Shown here one piece after another: positions 43,945-56,389 of a stretch of DNA of 64,000 nucleotides. A program made the translations under genes and the position numbers. Under the pieces are notes generated by a model. That model saw nothing but the letters and a program-made list of their open reading frames with translations, did not search any database and was not told where the DNA came from. The DNA is taken from assembly GCA_000697355.1 (NCBI GenBank), contig JNEN01001243.1, positions 248,001 through 312,000 on the forward strand, in the 5' to 3' direction. The number at the start of each line of letters is the position of its first letter. The stretch's first letter is position 1. This DNA comes from Syncephalastrum monosporum B8922 (Eukaryota > Mucoromycota > Mucoromycetes > Mucorales > Syncephalastraceae).

Positions 43945-46654
43945 AGGAACCGTTGGGGGGTGGATGTCAAAGAATGCGGGCGGACCGCAGCGCCCCTCCT
44001 TTTAAATTCACAGTGACTCAGACACAAAGCCACACAACCACATGGACAACCCTACCAACTCAGGAACCTGAAACTTACAAAAGCCTGTCTGCCCTTATAT
44101 CTAAATATTCAATTGTGTGTAGCTTTTAGGTCTTGAATCAGTAGTATACAGAGTTCTTTTTCGCCTATGCTTGAAGACTCAGCGATCTTAGCCATGCGAT
44201 AATAGCCGGCCGAACTGTTCTCTGATCGCGGTAATACGGTGGCCCGCTTTGGTGGAGATGTTTCAGTAAAACTGCTAGTTTAGCCAGCGCAGACCACTGC
44301 TTACTTGGCTCGAGGTTATGACTAGCTATGCATATACAGAAAATGGAGTTGCCGGTCTTACAATTATCGAGCTACAGATCAGGTTAGATCGGTGTCAGTA
44401 ACATGACGATGTCGCTTCAAATGCTTTCCTTATCTCGCACTGCTGCCTGGCGCCATTTTTGTGCATGATGAAACTCTAATACTGCATAAAGATCTATAAG
44501 TACAATGCAGCTCAAGGTCAACAGATACCCAAAGAAAACATGCCTTGTGCGTCCAGACTGTCTTAAATAAGATAGCCACCTACATTTTATTGACGATAAA
44601 AATGGAGGCCAAGTACCACTATAGGACCCTATATGATGAGTCATTCATGTGCCGCCCTCCGTTCCATGCATTACTATGTTGCACGAGAAATTGCTCACTG
44701 TTAATAAACCACTCGCAACAGAGCAAAATGCCAGTACGACTTCAGCAAGCACAGCTGAATGGAACAACTTCCGAGAGTACTGTAGTAGAAGAGCTCTCCG
44801 ACTTGCATAATCTGGCGGTTCACACAAGTTAGACGTATGTTTGGGCAACAATAATATACTGTAGGCAGATTGTCAATGTCGCTCCGCGATATCTTGCTTG
44901 GATTCCAGCTGCGAATGCGATCGAGTAAAACGTAATGAAGTCGAAGAATCGCTATTGTTGGAGAAAAGGATATATTTGAGCTGCATATTTCCCACCAAGA
45001 GGTTTACAATTTTTCGCTACACATTAGAGCATGAAACTGAGTCTGCATACACTGCTGTTTACAAAAGTGTGCAAAAAGTCAAAGAAAATTGGTTTCAGGG
45101 GCCTGAAATCTGTGTGGCTCATAGATGTGGATAAGCGTGGCACGTTATTTTGTCTACGTTTCGTTTATCTTCTCTTTCGAAGTTGCATGGAGCATGTAAT
45201 TGTTATTTTCATGCCTGACTGCAGCAAATAAGTTAGTCTTGCAGCATGAAGAAAAGCAGGAGGATGGGAAGTCCGTGATAGCGGTGGTGATTTAGTCTCT
45301 GTTTTGCTCGTGGCACTTCAGCTCAAATGAAATGCAAGTATAATATTGGTGATTTAAATGCAGTAGCATCTCCTGAAATATGATATTTGGATAGAATATG
45401 TCTGCAGATCATGAGATTTGTACAACGTTGCATACTATTCGAGTGGTTATTTATTTTTCAGTGTTTCGATTAAAACCTTAACCTGTATGATAAACTTGTA
45501 TTTGATACTGAACAATGGAAAGTGTGGAGTTTTAGCTGATCGTGCAAGCAAAAAGAGCCTACAAACTGCTGCAATACAAAAACGATGCTAAAATTATGTC
45601 GCTTCAACACGTTCCTTTGCAGCATACTAATTTACTTTATATCAATGCCAATAAATACACGAAGACAGACTAGCGGAGATTTTTGATAACGATTTTGCTC
45701 TGGGGGTATTTGCTATGGCATCTCAGGCTCACAAGTTTTGGGCCTGGGTCCGCTTATAAACCTTGTGAAGGCATATTATAACAGTTCTGTTATGTACATA
45801 GTATCGACGCCGACATATTAATGTGCGACCATGCTCCACATGAAAAACACAGAAAGTATCCCATAGTACATCAGTGCTATAGGCTAGCTACCTATGCTGA
45901 TTATGTGATTGCCGTGCGCTGTCTATGCACAAGTATAGTATATCATTGCTGTATGCTGACCCAAATTTCTGGAGGCATCTGTCCAATGAAGACCTAGGGC
46001 ATAATATGAATCACTCATTTAATCATTAGAATTTTGATCTGCCTCTGAGGAATTGATCTAACGGACTAAATGAGAAATGTAGAAGCCACCAGCTCCAGTC
46101 GAGGCTGGAGCTACTCTGTGCTTTGGAAAACCCCCTCCATTGAGATATTGACGCCCTCTGAATGTTATAAGCGCTCCCAATTAATGCCCAAACCTTGTGA
46201 GCCTGGCATAAGAAAAAACACTTAGAGCATAATCACACTCACGGTCTTCGCTGACCTGCCTTCAGTTTATTTTCTGTATAGGGACGCTGCGTGCATGAGA
46301 TTCGTGACAAGCTGCCTGAGATGGCTATTCTTAGATTAAGCTGTCAATCCTCATATGTATATGACATGCGGCGTTCCGTGTACGCCACCGATGACCGAGT
46401 AATACAACAATTTGTCTTCAGAATTGCAGGTAATAAACACATTTACTAGAGCCGTGCTTAATTTAGCCGATTGGCACGGTCGAGCATCTACACCGATTCT
46501 GTTTCCCCTGCTTTTTCAACTTGGCTACGTTAATCATCTCGACTACTTTAAATACTTTATCAGGGTATATAATGCATCTTTATTGGCTATTTTTTCGTTT
46601 CTGTACAAGGGTAAGGAAGACAGGGTATTGTATATGTATAAATCACAAGTTAAT
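43945..46654. other. Gene-poor region
   Basis: About 2.7 kb, AT-rich, with only short frames and no recognisable domain, RNA gene or mobile-element end. The first few hundred bases are the promoter of glutaminyl-tRNA synthetase. Confidence 0.5.
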
Positions 46655-47512
46655 CTAAAATATAGGGTTCATCTCGTCAACGTTGTTTTGCTGGCGCTGC
46701 TGGCGCTGCTGTTGTTGTCGGCGCCGGCGACGACCAAACATGCTGAAAGAAAACTGGGGCATCACACGGCTATCAAGATCGGGGCACAAGTTGGTAGACG
46801 CCTGGAACGCGTCAATCCAGAGCACGGCGTCTTCCGCCGACCTGGGCCTGAGGAGGAATTGCGGACCTTGTTTAATCCGCACCCGGACCACATGCCGATG
46901 CTTTGTGTAATCAGTGGCGAGGCCAACCTCGGCGTCCTGCGTCGAGTATGACCAGACGGGCTTGCTTCCGTTGTAGGCTTGGATGCAGGTTCCCCATACG
47001 CGGACCGATAATTTCCGCCAGTTGCGCCTCTTGCTTTTGACATAGGGAAGCTCCATTTCTCGTTTAACGCGCAGTGTAGCCACTCGGGAGACGGTGCACT
47101 CATAGGGAGGAAGGACTTCTTCCATCGTTTCTTCCTCCTCTATTTTGCGGCGCGCTGCCGCCGCTGCGCTTCTCCGACGCATGAGCCATTGTGCAACCAT
47201 TCCTTTCGCCCAGGGATGGCGCGGGTCATCATATGCCGGTGGTTCCGGCTCATTTTGCTCTTTCTCGTTTTCCTCTTCGAAGTCATCGTGGCTGCTAATC
47301 AATAGTGGCACCTCGTCGTAGTCATTTCCTTGGACTTTAGGGCTACCAGGACTTTGGAAAAATACGCAACCTTGTCGTCGTTGCTGTTTGCTGGTCAAAC
47401 GCAGACTCACCATTCCTTTAAGGAGGTGTTAACATCGGAGCACTAATATTTATTGTCCATGTTTGTTCTTACCAGTGCGTCCTGCAGCTGCTGTGGCAAG
47501 ACAGAGAGACAT
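46655..47512 (-). CDS. PH-domain protein
   Basis: Two exons in coding order, 47512-47473 and 47415-46655, give 267 codons (266 aa). A 57-nt intron (GTAAGA..AAAG) joins the short first exon (MSLCLATAAAGRTG) to the rest; otherwise the frame could start at the ATG at 47413, which itself sits in a donor-like context. After an acidic linker (HDDFEEENEKEQNEPEPPAY), residues about 125-235 form a pleckstrin-homology fold: Tyr/Lys-rich first strands (PYVKSKRRNWRKLSVRVWG), TCIQAYNG, VGLATDYTKHRHVVRVRI, QFLLRPRSAEDAVLWIDAFQ with the C-terminal helix Trp. An Arg run (MFGRRRRR) and Gln-rich end follow. Lipid binding is likely but not shown. Confidence 0.8.
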
Positions 47513-50199
47513 GGGAACGATGCAAAGTGGAAGAAGGTGAGGAGAAAGTGAAGAACGTAGTTCCTTTTTACTCGTCTTTAAATAAGTCCGTTCGAATTTT
47601 GCTTGTATTGACAACAGCCGTATTTGGAAAGAGCAATCATCAGGTCGGTGTTGCAGCCAGACAGCCATGCGGGTATCACACACTTCATCATCACCACATA
47701 CACGGGTCGATCCATGCTTCCAGGCCCCCCCCTTCCTGGCATAAAGAACTATTCGGGTAAAATAGTTTAACACCAGCAATGCATGCAAATCATCTATATT
47801 CTGCTATTATTCAGCCCCCCTATGCCATTCTATCATATGCACTTTGTCCTCCTTTGTCCTCTTGCGTCAATCTATCGGCTATATACATTCCAAACGAGCT
47901 CTCGGAAATGAAATTGCTGCTTTCTTTCAAGCAATCAATCCCCATATTTAACTTTTTGTGTGAAGATACGTGCAAATCTGGAAGAGAACTGACTTCCATA
48001 TTCGTCAAATCCAAAAAACCTACTCGTTTGACGTTTTACTGCTTTCTGGCGATAAACTTGGGATTTCTTTGTTTATTTTCTTTCAAATTGGTTTTGGAGG
48101 TCAGAACAGTTCTTTTTAGATCGCCCCGGACCCGAAGACGAAAATGGAAAACGCATGAACATCAATCAACAATTCTTGGCAGCTTCGCCGTTCGATAAAT
48201 GTCTTTAAAGAAGGGCTTTTTACACGATTTACGCTGCATTACCCCTTTGTAATATGCACGCATGTCGTCTGTTGCATATAGAGGGTGTGCGCAAGTGATG
48301 CGTCGATCTTGCGCCACACGTATCACGAACGCACATGCTTCTTGTGTATGTGCCATGATCATTTTCTCGTCGCGTATATACAGATCGACATTGCAACTCA
48401 GCAAATACAAGAAAAGGTTGCATTTGTTTTTCACAATGCTGCCTGATTAAAATAGCTCGTGTAGCATTTCAGTGCGGTGTCAGTGCTGTGTACACGTAGC
48501 AAGAAAATAAAACTCATTATCTTCTGATTTGTTTGTACATTCTTGAAGTTCATAAATTACTCATATGCACGATATTAATGGTCTCACTGAATGCATGGTA
48601 TATCCAATATAACCATCCTTTTACAGAGGAATTAGTGAGCTTGACCCTGTCAGTCTAAGTTGCTGCACGATGTCGAATTGGTTTCACGCCAGCAGTAAAG
48701 TGGGAAGAAAAGACAAAGAAATATATACCGAACGTACCCGACAATTCCTGCGATAGACAGAATGGTTCAAAAATTTGCAATTTATGGTGCTATATGAGAC
48801 TGCACAAGGCTACACACACAGCAGTCGCATTCAGACCGAACGAGCATAACGTCGGATACAAATGCACACATAGTGTGTTTTTTCAAAGTATACACGCCAT
48901 CTGATGACTATGGATAGGACGCGCTCTGGCTCGAGAGGTGTTGAGAGGAAGTACGGAATCAAAAGAGTCAAAAGTCTACTTGTAAAATTATCCAGTACAT
49001 ATGCTTACATCATATTCTGGCTGTACAGAGAAATGCTATAATGCTGGTAGGCGCGAGAAGCATTGCAATGGCCCGAACGGTCAAATGGACGGTCTTTATA
49101 TACTCTTACATCAATCTCCGATTAAAAGATGTAGAAAGGTTATTCTGACAAGTGAAGAGTGTGTATGCACACGAGAGGTGATCCAAGTCAACTGGTGTGT
49201 AATGTACTCCCTGGAAGGGCCAAAATGTGCGATTATATTGCAGACGTGAGGTTGGGCTTTGGAAAGCGCTTGGGGTCGCGCGGGCGCGCGTGGCAAGCCA
49301 TGTGGGCAATGAGCGAGGTTGAAATAAGGCATCTCTGCAGCAAGGGCAGATCCCATATTTGTCAATTACTTTGCCCTCTCTGTCATATACATGGGTCCAC
49401 TTGATTACACTTGAACAGAAATTCACTAAGAAGAGAACTTCGCAAACTCTGCTTCACAGGTCCGAAACGAAACGGATCACTTTTAGTAGAAAGAAAATAG
49501 AGAGCCAGGCTAGGTTGGGCGTTGGGGGAAAATTACAAAGGAAGGAGGAGGGTACGCTATTGTTGGACTGTGTGCATGCGTGTGCCAGCTCGGCTGACCA
49601 GGCACGGACCAGTGGCAAGCTAAGCACCACGGTAATTAATACATGCCACGTACAAAGACAGGTAAGAGGGAAGAGAGGAAAAAGTGACGGCTTAAAGCAA
49701 TAGCACCCAAGGCACTATGGCCAATGCTATATTGCAAGCCAAATGTAAATGAAAAAAAAAGGCTCATAAAATAACGTCAACGAGGTTATGATCCTGTGTC
49801 GGTTGCGCGTGTGCATGTCTCGAGGGTCCGGGCTGGAATTTTATGGAAAATAAAGGCCAGCTCGACCACGTAATTCATTGGATTCTTCTCCTCCACAAAA
49901 AAAAAGACAAAAAGATTAGAGCACAAAGACATAGGAATAATAATTTCAACAAGATCTGTTGTATAACTCCTGAGAAGTAAAGAGCGTGTGAAAGAGGGCA
50001 ACGCAACGGTGACGATGGGAAGGGTAACAACGAAGCATAGGCGAAATGCTGTTGTCGTGGGTTGGAAGAGTATTTTCAAAGGCCGAATTTGAATTTGGGA
50101 AGAGAAAGTGAGTGAGCGTTCTTCTCCCTCCTTTTTCCTTCCCCCTCCTTCCCTTTCTTTTTCCCTCCCGTTTTTCTGCATCTCTGGCTGGAAAGGACG
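47513..50199. other. Gene-poor region; pyrimidine-rich leader of MED15 at its 3' end
   Basis: About 2.7 kb without recognisable genes on either strand. The last 90 bases (50110-50190) are strongly C/T-rich and lead into the MED15 start codon. Confidence 0.5.
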
Positions 50200-52061
50200 A
50201 TGAACCCACACAACCCAAATCTGCCCAGTGGGCAGCAGCCTGTACCTCAGGCTGTCAACATGGGACTGTCCAACGAGATTCCAAACGGAAACTGGCGTGA
50301 TGAGCTCTCGCAGGCTGACAGAAACCGTTTGATCGGCTCTATGTAAGGCGACTGGCTGGCTGGCTGGTCTTATGATATAAATCATTGCAGTTGCTCATGA
50401 ATTGAATTTTTGCGTCCATCCCATCCCCCACCCCCCCCCCCCCCACCAGCGCACAAGCCTTGAAAGCCCTTTCGCCTACGACCTCCGAAAACGACATCGT
50501 TGCTGCCGCTCGCAAGTTTGAGCAGACGCTCTACTATCACAGTACAAGCAAGGTAATTATAATTAGGATTATAATTATAATTGTAATATAATAGCAAGCT
50601 GCTTGTTATTCTCCCGAATCCGCTTCCCCCCATCCACCCATCCACCCACCTTCCCCACTGTTGACACTGAAACTAACACAAACCGCAATCCCTCCACCAG
50701 AACCAATATATCCTCTCTTACGCGAGAAAGATCCACCAGATCAAGGCGAAGAACTCCAACCAGCCTGGTGCCGAGGTGCCCATGCCTCCGCTGCCCTTTA
50801 ATATCAATGCTATGGGCCTACAGCAGCAGATATCGCCTATGATGCAGCCTCAGCAACAGCAGCATCAGCAGAACGTCTCTCCCCAGATGCATCAGCAGCA
50901 ACAGCCACAAGCTCAGCAACAGCAGCCGCAACAAGCTCAGCAACAGCAGCCGCAACAGCAACAGCCGCAACAGCAGCAGCAGAACTTTGCCTCGCCTTTG
51001 AATATGAACCAGGCCATGGCGGGACAGAACCCAATTCGTCCCGCCATGTTCAACCAGAACATGATGCAGCAGAGACCTGCCCAGCCCCAGATGCAGCAGC
51101 AGCAGCCGCCGCAGGGCCAGCAGTCTCAGCAGCAACAGCAGATACTCGCTATGCAACGCGCTGCTCTCGCTGCTGCCGCAAGCGCTGCGGGGAATCAACC
51201 TCAACAGCAAATGATGATGAACCAGAGCCAGCAGCAACAACAGCAACAGCAACAGCAGCCGCCGCAGCAGCAGCAGGTCAACCAGGGTCAGCAGCCAGGC
51301 CAAGGCCAGCCACAGCCTGGTCAGCCTCCGCAACAGCACCAGATACCATTAAACGTGCTGCAGACCCTGGGGGCACAGAATGGTCTTTCCCCGCAGCAAG
51401 TGCAGATGCTTTTGGCGCGTCAACTTGCATATCAACAGCAGCAGCAGCAGAAGGCCGGGCAGGCGCAGCCTCAAGGCCAAATGCCTCAGCAGGGACAGCA
51501 GGCAGGGCAGCCCCAGCAACAGCAACAGCAGCCGGTCGTGTCCCAGAACTTCCCGCAAGGCAGCCAAGCCAATCCAAACTTACTCATGAACATGAATGGA
51601 CTACCTGTGAGTATGCCGAGCAGGCCAGGCATGATCGGCATGCAGCAGAGCCCCAATATCCGAGCGAACAGAGTGAACTTACCTACCTCGGCATCCCCGA
51701 TGCAGCAGACTAGTTTCCCCCGTCCCAACATGATGCCTCAAGGATCGATGCCGCCTGGCACAGCTGCTCTCTTTGCAAACAACCTGACCGCTCAGCAGCA
51801 AGGTTTCCCGCAACAGACTCCTCAGCAGCAACAGCAGCAGGGTAACCAAGGTCAGCAGCCGCAACAGCCTCAACAACAGCAGCAGCCCACCCCTCAACAG
51901 CAAGCTCAGCAGCTGCCACAGCAACCAACGCCCCAGCAGCAGCAGCAGCAGCAGCCACAGGTGAACCAGGGCCAGCAGGCAGCACCCATGCAGGGCAAAC
52001 CGCAAGCACAGCTGTCACAGGAAATGATTATGCAACAATTCCGCCAACAGCAGCAACTGTT

Positions 52062-52133
<72 letters not shown>

Positions 52134-54460
52134 TGAACCTTCGCCACGTCCTCAACAGCAGCAGCAGCAGCAACAGCCTCTGCCTCAACAGAATGAACCA
52201 ATATCGAACATGATGACTGCTCAAGGCCTTGCCCAGCAACAGCAGCAGCAACAGCAGCAGCAGGCCAGTCTCAGAGCAGCGGCGAATCCACAGCAGCGTA
52301 CAGGCAATGCGGCCGAGATTGTGCGCCAGTTGGACGAGAATATCCGCAACAACAGAGGTAAAAAGGCAGAATAACAGACGATATGTTGTGTAACACGCGA
52401 CTGTAGTACGCTCTACGCCCATCAATGTACCTGAACAAGAACAGGCAGCCATTCGTGACCTCATCAATCGCATGAAGCCGATGTCCGACAAGATCGACGA
52501 GCTCCTGCCCGTGTTTCTTGCGCTTTCTTCTAGCTTCGAGGTCACCAAACGCCTGATCCTGATGAAGTACATGTTTGAGGACCAGGTCAAATTGATTCCG
52601 AACAATATCTATATCATCAGTCTTGAAAATCTGCAGAAGATCCGGGACCAGTTCACAGGATACTTTAACTGGGTGCGAAGCGTGGCAACGAACCCTCAGC
52701 ATCAGCAGCAGCAACAACAGGCACAACAACAGCAACAACATCCGCAGCAAGCCGCCATGAGTATGCCTGGTCAACAGCCTCACATGATCAGTACCAGTGG
52801 TGGTCCTGTTCAAGGCATGATGTCTACACCGCAGTCTCAGGCAGCTCAACTCGGGCTCGGTGTCACGCCGATGCAACAACCTTCTCAGCAGCAGCAGCCC
52901 TTTACCCAAAGCCCAGCTCCACCCTCGGCCGCTCTGCAGAATCAGACGCCTCAGCAACAGCAAATGCAAAGACAGCAGGCACAGCAGGCGCGTATGCCGC
53001 CTCAACAACAGCCACAGCAGCAGAACCGTGCCCAGGCAACACCCCAGCAGCAGAACCAGGAGCTTCCTCAAGGAAGCGCCGCTGCGGCAGCGGCTGCCGC
53101 CACAGGTTCACCTGCTGCAATGGGCATGAAGCGTGGCAGTATTGATCTGAAACTGCCACCATCCAAGAAGCGCGCAACTGCTCAAAAGCCGTCTCCTACA
53201 CTCTCGCGACAAGGCCAGCAGACCCCGCCTCAGCAGCAGCAGCAGCCGCATGCCGGTAAAATGGATACGGGTAGTCCTGCGGACCAAGGCAAGCCTCCCG
53301 GCCAGGCGTCGAACGCATCCACACCAGAGATCCTGGGAAGCACTCCCATGGTGAATGCTGGTGTTCCGAATGGTGCCATTCTTAAGGCTCAAAAGACGGC
53401 GCTGGCGCGTGGTATTCCAGAAGAAATCGTTGCGCTGTTACCTCCCAAGGCGTTGCACTGCACCGTTATCTTGCAGCAGGCTGAGCAAAAGGAGATCAAC
53501 TTAACGTCTGCACAGTTATCTCAGATAGAAGCCCTCTTAAATGAGCGTATCGCGGCTGCGAAGAAGCAGTTGGAACAACAACGATCGCAACAGCAACAAC
53601 ACCAGCAGCAACAACACCAGCAAGCACAAAAGCAACAGCCGCCATCGCAACAGCAGCCACAGCCACAGCAACAACCCCAGCAGCAAGCTCCTGTGGTCGA
53701 TCTCTCTGGAGGCACGCCACCGCAACAGCAGCCTCCTTCCGCTTCTCTCCCTCGTTCCTCACCTGCGGTCGCTCACACATCTGCCTCCTTCCAGCAGGCG
53801 GCTACACCTCCCATGGCCCGGCCAGCCAGCGTCGCCAGTCCTGCAAGCGATGTAGCCCACACCCCTCAGCAGCTGCAACAACAACAGCACCAGCAGCAAA
53901 ACGCTTTCCAGCGTTCTATGCCCTCGTCTACCCTTTCGCATGCCACCATTTCCCCCCCCGTCGCCTCCGCGATCGCTGCCACCGCAGCAACGATGGGTCC
54001 CACTCCCACGACAGCAGCCACCACTCCTGCTTCGCTCGCTGCGTCTGCTTCTGTGCAGCCTTCAATGACCACTCTGCGACCCGGTATGGGCCCAGACGAC
54101 AAGGTCGTCAATCCCATGGCATTTACCAACGACGTCCTCAAAGATATTGCGTCGCTCATGAATGTGGTCCCGACCGAAGATGAAAACAGTACAGTCCAGA
54201 TGCGTGTAGTACCAGACGGCACCATGGCCATGGCATATGAGCCCATGATGCCATACGCGTCCGCACTCAAGGAGGGCTACAAGGATGAGACATTCAGCAC
54301 CGCGCTGGAAGCCACACCGATCGAGGAGCCAACCACAACAGATGAGGAGGATGTCACCGGCAGTGCCTGGTACGAGTTGGGCATGGATCAGGAAGTCCTG
54401 GGCATTGGCCACATTATGAGCGGATTTGAGTTTGACGAGAACAATTGCATCAAGACTTGA
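50200..54460 (+). CDS. MED15: Mediator complex subunit 15 (Gal11-like), KIX domain and poly-Gln
   Basis: Four exons (50200-50342, 50450-50552, 50701-52357, 52407-54460) total 1319 codons (1318 aa). Residues about 17-95 are the Mediator KIX domain: NWRDELSQADRNRLIGSI, AQALKALSPTTSENDIVAAA, RKFEQTLYYHSTSKNQYILS, YARKIHQIKAK. KIX is a three-helix bundle that receives activation domains of transcription factors. The middle is dominated by Gln tracts, the longest pure run at 52063-52131 (23 Gln), mixed CAG/CAA. A structured island (PEQEQAAIRDLINRMKPMSD... VRSVAT) lies at the start of exon 4. The non-repetitive C-terminal segment (from about residue 1175, MGPDDKVVNPMAFTNDVLKD to the end) probably anchors the protein in the Mediator tail. 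The polypyrimidine/poly-C acceptor of intron 1 is extreme (14 or more C). Confidence 0.93.
52063..52131 (+). repeat. CAG/CAA repeat coding for 23 glutamines
   Basis: Longest uninterrupted glutamine run in MED15, built from mixed CAG and CAA codons, which should limit slippage compared with pure CAG. Confidence 0.9.
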
Positions 54461-55119
54461 ACGAGGTCTTCCTATCTCTATTTTTTTTCTTCTTTTATTC
54501 ATTACATCAGCAACAACTTCCATCACACATATCTAATTGTTTAAATACATATCAAAAATTACTCATACGGTGGGATCATACGTTTGGGCTATGTGTATCT
54601 CTTGCGAGACAAGCTTTTTTTTTTTCTTTTTTTGATTTGCTGATTGTATTCTGTCTTGTTCCTTAATGTATAGGATTCTCCTGAAACTTTAGGCAAATGT
54701 GTTCAATGAATAAAATGTACGTAAAGTATGCTCAACTCTTCCCTTATTACTTTTAACCTTACCCCTTCTTCCCTTATTTGCCCCACTTTTTCTTCCTCCA
54801 TCGCCGCGCCTCCTTTCACTTGCCTATTGTGTCGTTGCATGGACGGAAAGAAGGGAAGAAAAGGCAGGGTGCGCTTTATCATTTAGGTAAAATATTCACT
54901 TTTCTGAAAAGATGCGTCCCTCGATCGTGAGACTACAGCTAACCCACGCCTTGACCCCATACTACAGCCGAAAAAAAAAAAGAAGATATAACGTACATAC
55001 ATGTAGGGTTGACATTTTATTTTGCATAAAGAGAACAAAGGAAGGCTACCTCCCTTTTGTGTCTTCTTTCTCTTCTTTCTCATTCCTTCTTCACTGTGGA
55101 AGCAGACATATTAGTAGTT
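54461..55119. other. Intergenic; 3' end of MED15
   Basis: AATAAA at 54709-54714 is the likely MED15 poly(A) signal. The remainder is T/C-rich and the promoter side of the next gene. Confidence 0.5.
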
Positions 55120-55935
55120 ATGAGAGTGACAGGAGCGAGGACTGCAGTAATTCTCGTATGCCTTGTCTTGGTTCTACTTTCGGTTATTGCAGAGGTGGAT
55201 GCCGGTCCGGTTATCAAGGCCAAGACCCACAAAGACAGGCACCAGAAAAGCAAGAGCACGAAAGGCGTTAGCAAAAACCACAAGAAGGGTACGCAAAAGG
55301 GCAAGTCCACAATCAAGGACAAGGACCAGGATCGGAACCGCGACAAGGGTGTGATGTCCTTAGGAAAGCACAAGGTCGATGATCTGCTGAACACGATCAA
55401 AGGCACCGTCAACCAAGGCATAGGCACCTACTACGATGTAGGCCCTGGCTCCTGTGGAAAAACAGATACAGACGACGAGCTGGTTGTGGCGGTCAACAAG
55501 GCACAAATGCACAATGGTGGGTTGGAAACTCAACGAAGGCACTTACCCTTTACTTAGTCCTTACCTTAAAATTCTTTGTAGGACCCAACCCAAACAACAA
55601 CAAAAAATGTGAGAAGACGGTGCTTATCGAAGGCACCAAAGGCAACTGCAAGGCAAGAATTGTTGATACCTGTCCAAAATGTCCAAATGGTAAAGTAAAT
55701 TCCACGCATAAAAAAGATGGAAATGGAAGGAAACGAAGCATACCGTCTCACACACATTTTGACACATTTTCTTAATTTAAACAGGCGGCCTTGATATGTC
55801 AAGAGCAGGTAATGTACCCCTTAACCCCACGTTCTATGTGACCTATGCTAAATACGCACTATATATTCAGTATTTAAAAAAGTGTGCGGCAATTTGGATC
55901 AAGGCAAATGCTCGATCAAGTGGAAATACATGTAA
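55120..55935 (+). CDS. Secreted double-psi beta-barrel (barwin/RlpA-like) protein
   Basis: Four exons (55120-55516, 55582-55689, 55785-55808, 55871-55935) encode 197 aa. A signal peptide (TAVILVCLVLVLLSVIAEVDA) is followed by a very Lys-rich linker (about residues 30-85). The C-terminal domain has GIGTYYDVGPGSCGKTD, VVAVNKAQM, KTVLIEG, ARIVDTCPKCPNGGLDMSRA and VFKKVCG. This matches the fungal DPBB_1/barwin-like fold: GxGTYY start, paired cysteines, and the V-D-x-C/LDMS segment carrying the conserved Asp residues. Relatives are cerato-platanin/expansin-like or RlpA-like wall-binding proteins; catalytic activity is usually unproven. The Lys-rich arm could bind anionic wall polymers, which is inference. 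Exon 3 is only 24 nt but codes for the core LDMS segment. Confidence 0.88.
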
Positions 55936-56389
55936 ACGCTCAGAAGAGAAAAAGAACAGCAAGTCAGTTGGGCTGTACAAAAGTTCAGTCCCCTTTCGCC
56001 ATCCCTTTGGACCCCTTTTTGTATCCTAAATCGAGCTCAGTAGAGCGAGCAACCTATAGAGTACCTACATGTACATACAAGTGTATTGATATCCACGCAT
56101 CTATCCATGCCCACGCTAAGTTTTCGCCTATCCTTATATTCCAATCCAACTCGTCCATGTTCTCGTATTCGAAGCAAATGTAGCTGCAGAGGACCATCCA
56201 TTGGCTCAGTACACTGTCTACTCTACCCCTTGCTTTTTCTACTTGCTACTCTATTACCCCTTCCACTCTTCTCTTTCTCTTTCTCGTTTTCCTCGGTCTT
56301 TCATATCCTCCCGCTCGCAATCATCTTTCTCGTTCTCTTCCCTCTTTTCTTTTCTTTTTTCTTTTCATTTCCCGTCTTTTTTCATAAGA
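55936..56389. other. Intergenic, pyrimidine-rich leader
   Basis: The 3' half (56215-56385) is almost pure C/T on the plus strand and precedes the next start codon. An upstream-extended frame through it (to 56201) is a by-product of this bias. Confidence 0.5.

Noticed and set aside
46412..46951. 179-aa plus-strand ORF
   Set aside because: Its second half is antisense to the PH-domain gene.
47779..48198. 139-aa plus-strand ORF
   Set aside because: No domain, no splice logic, inside a gene-poor AT-rich region.
49786..50385. 199-aa minus-strand ORF over the MED15 start
   Set aside because: Overlaps the well-supported first MED15 exon and its leader; composition is that of a reversed pyrimidine tract.
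50818..51339. Leucine-rich minus-strand ORFs in the MED15 region
   Set aside because: Antisense of CAG/CAA repeats gives poly-Leu; purely a repeat artefact.
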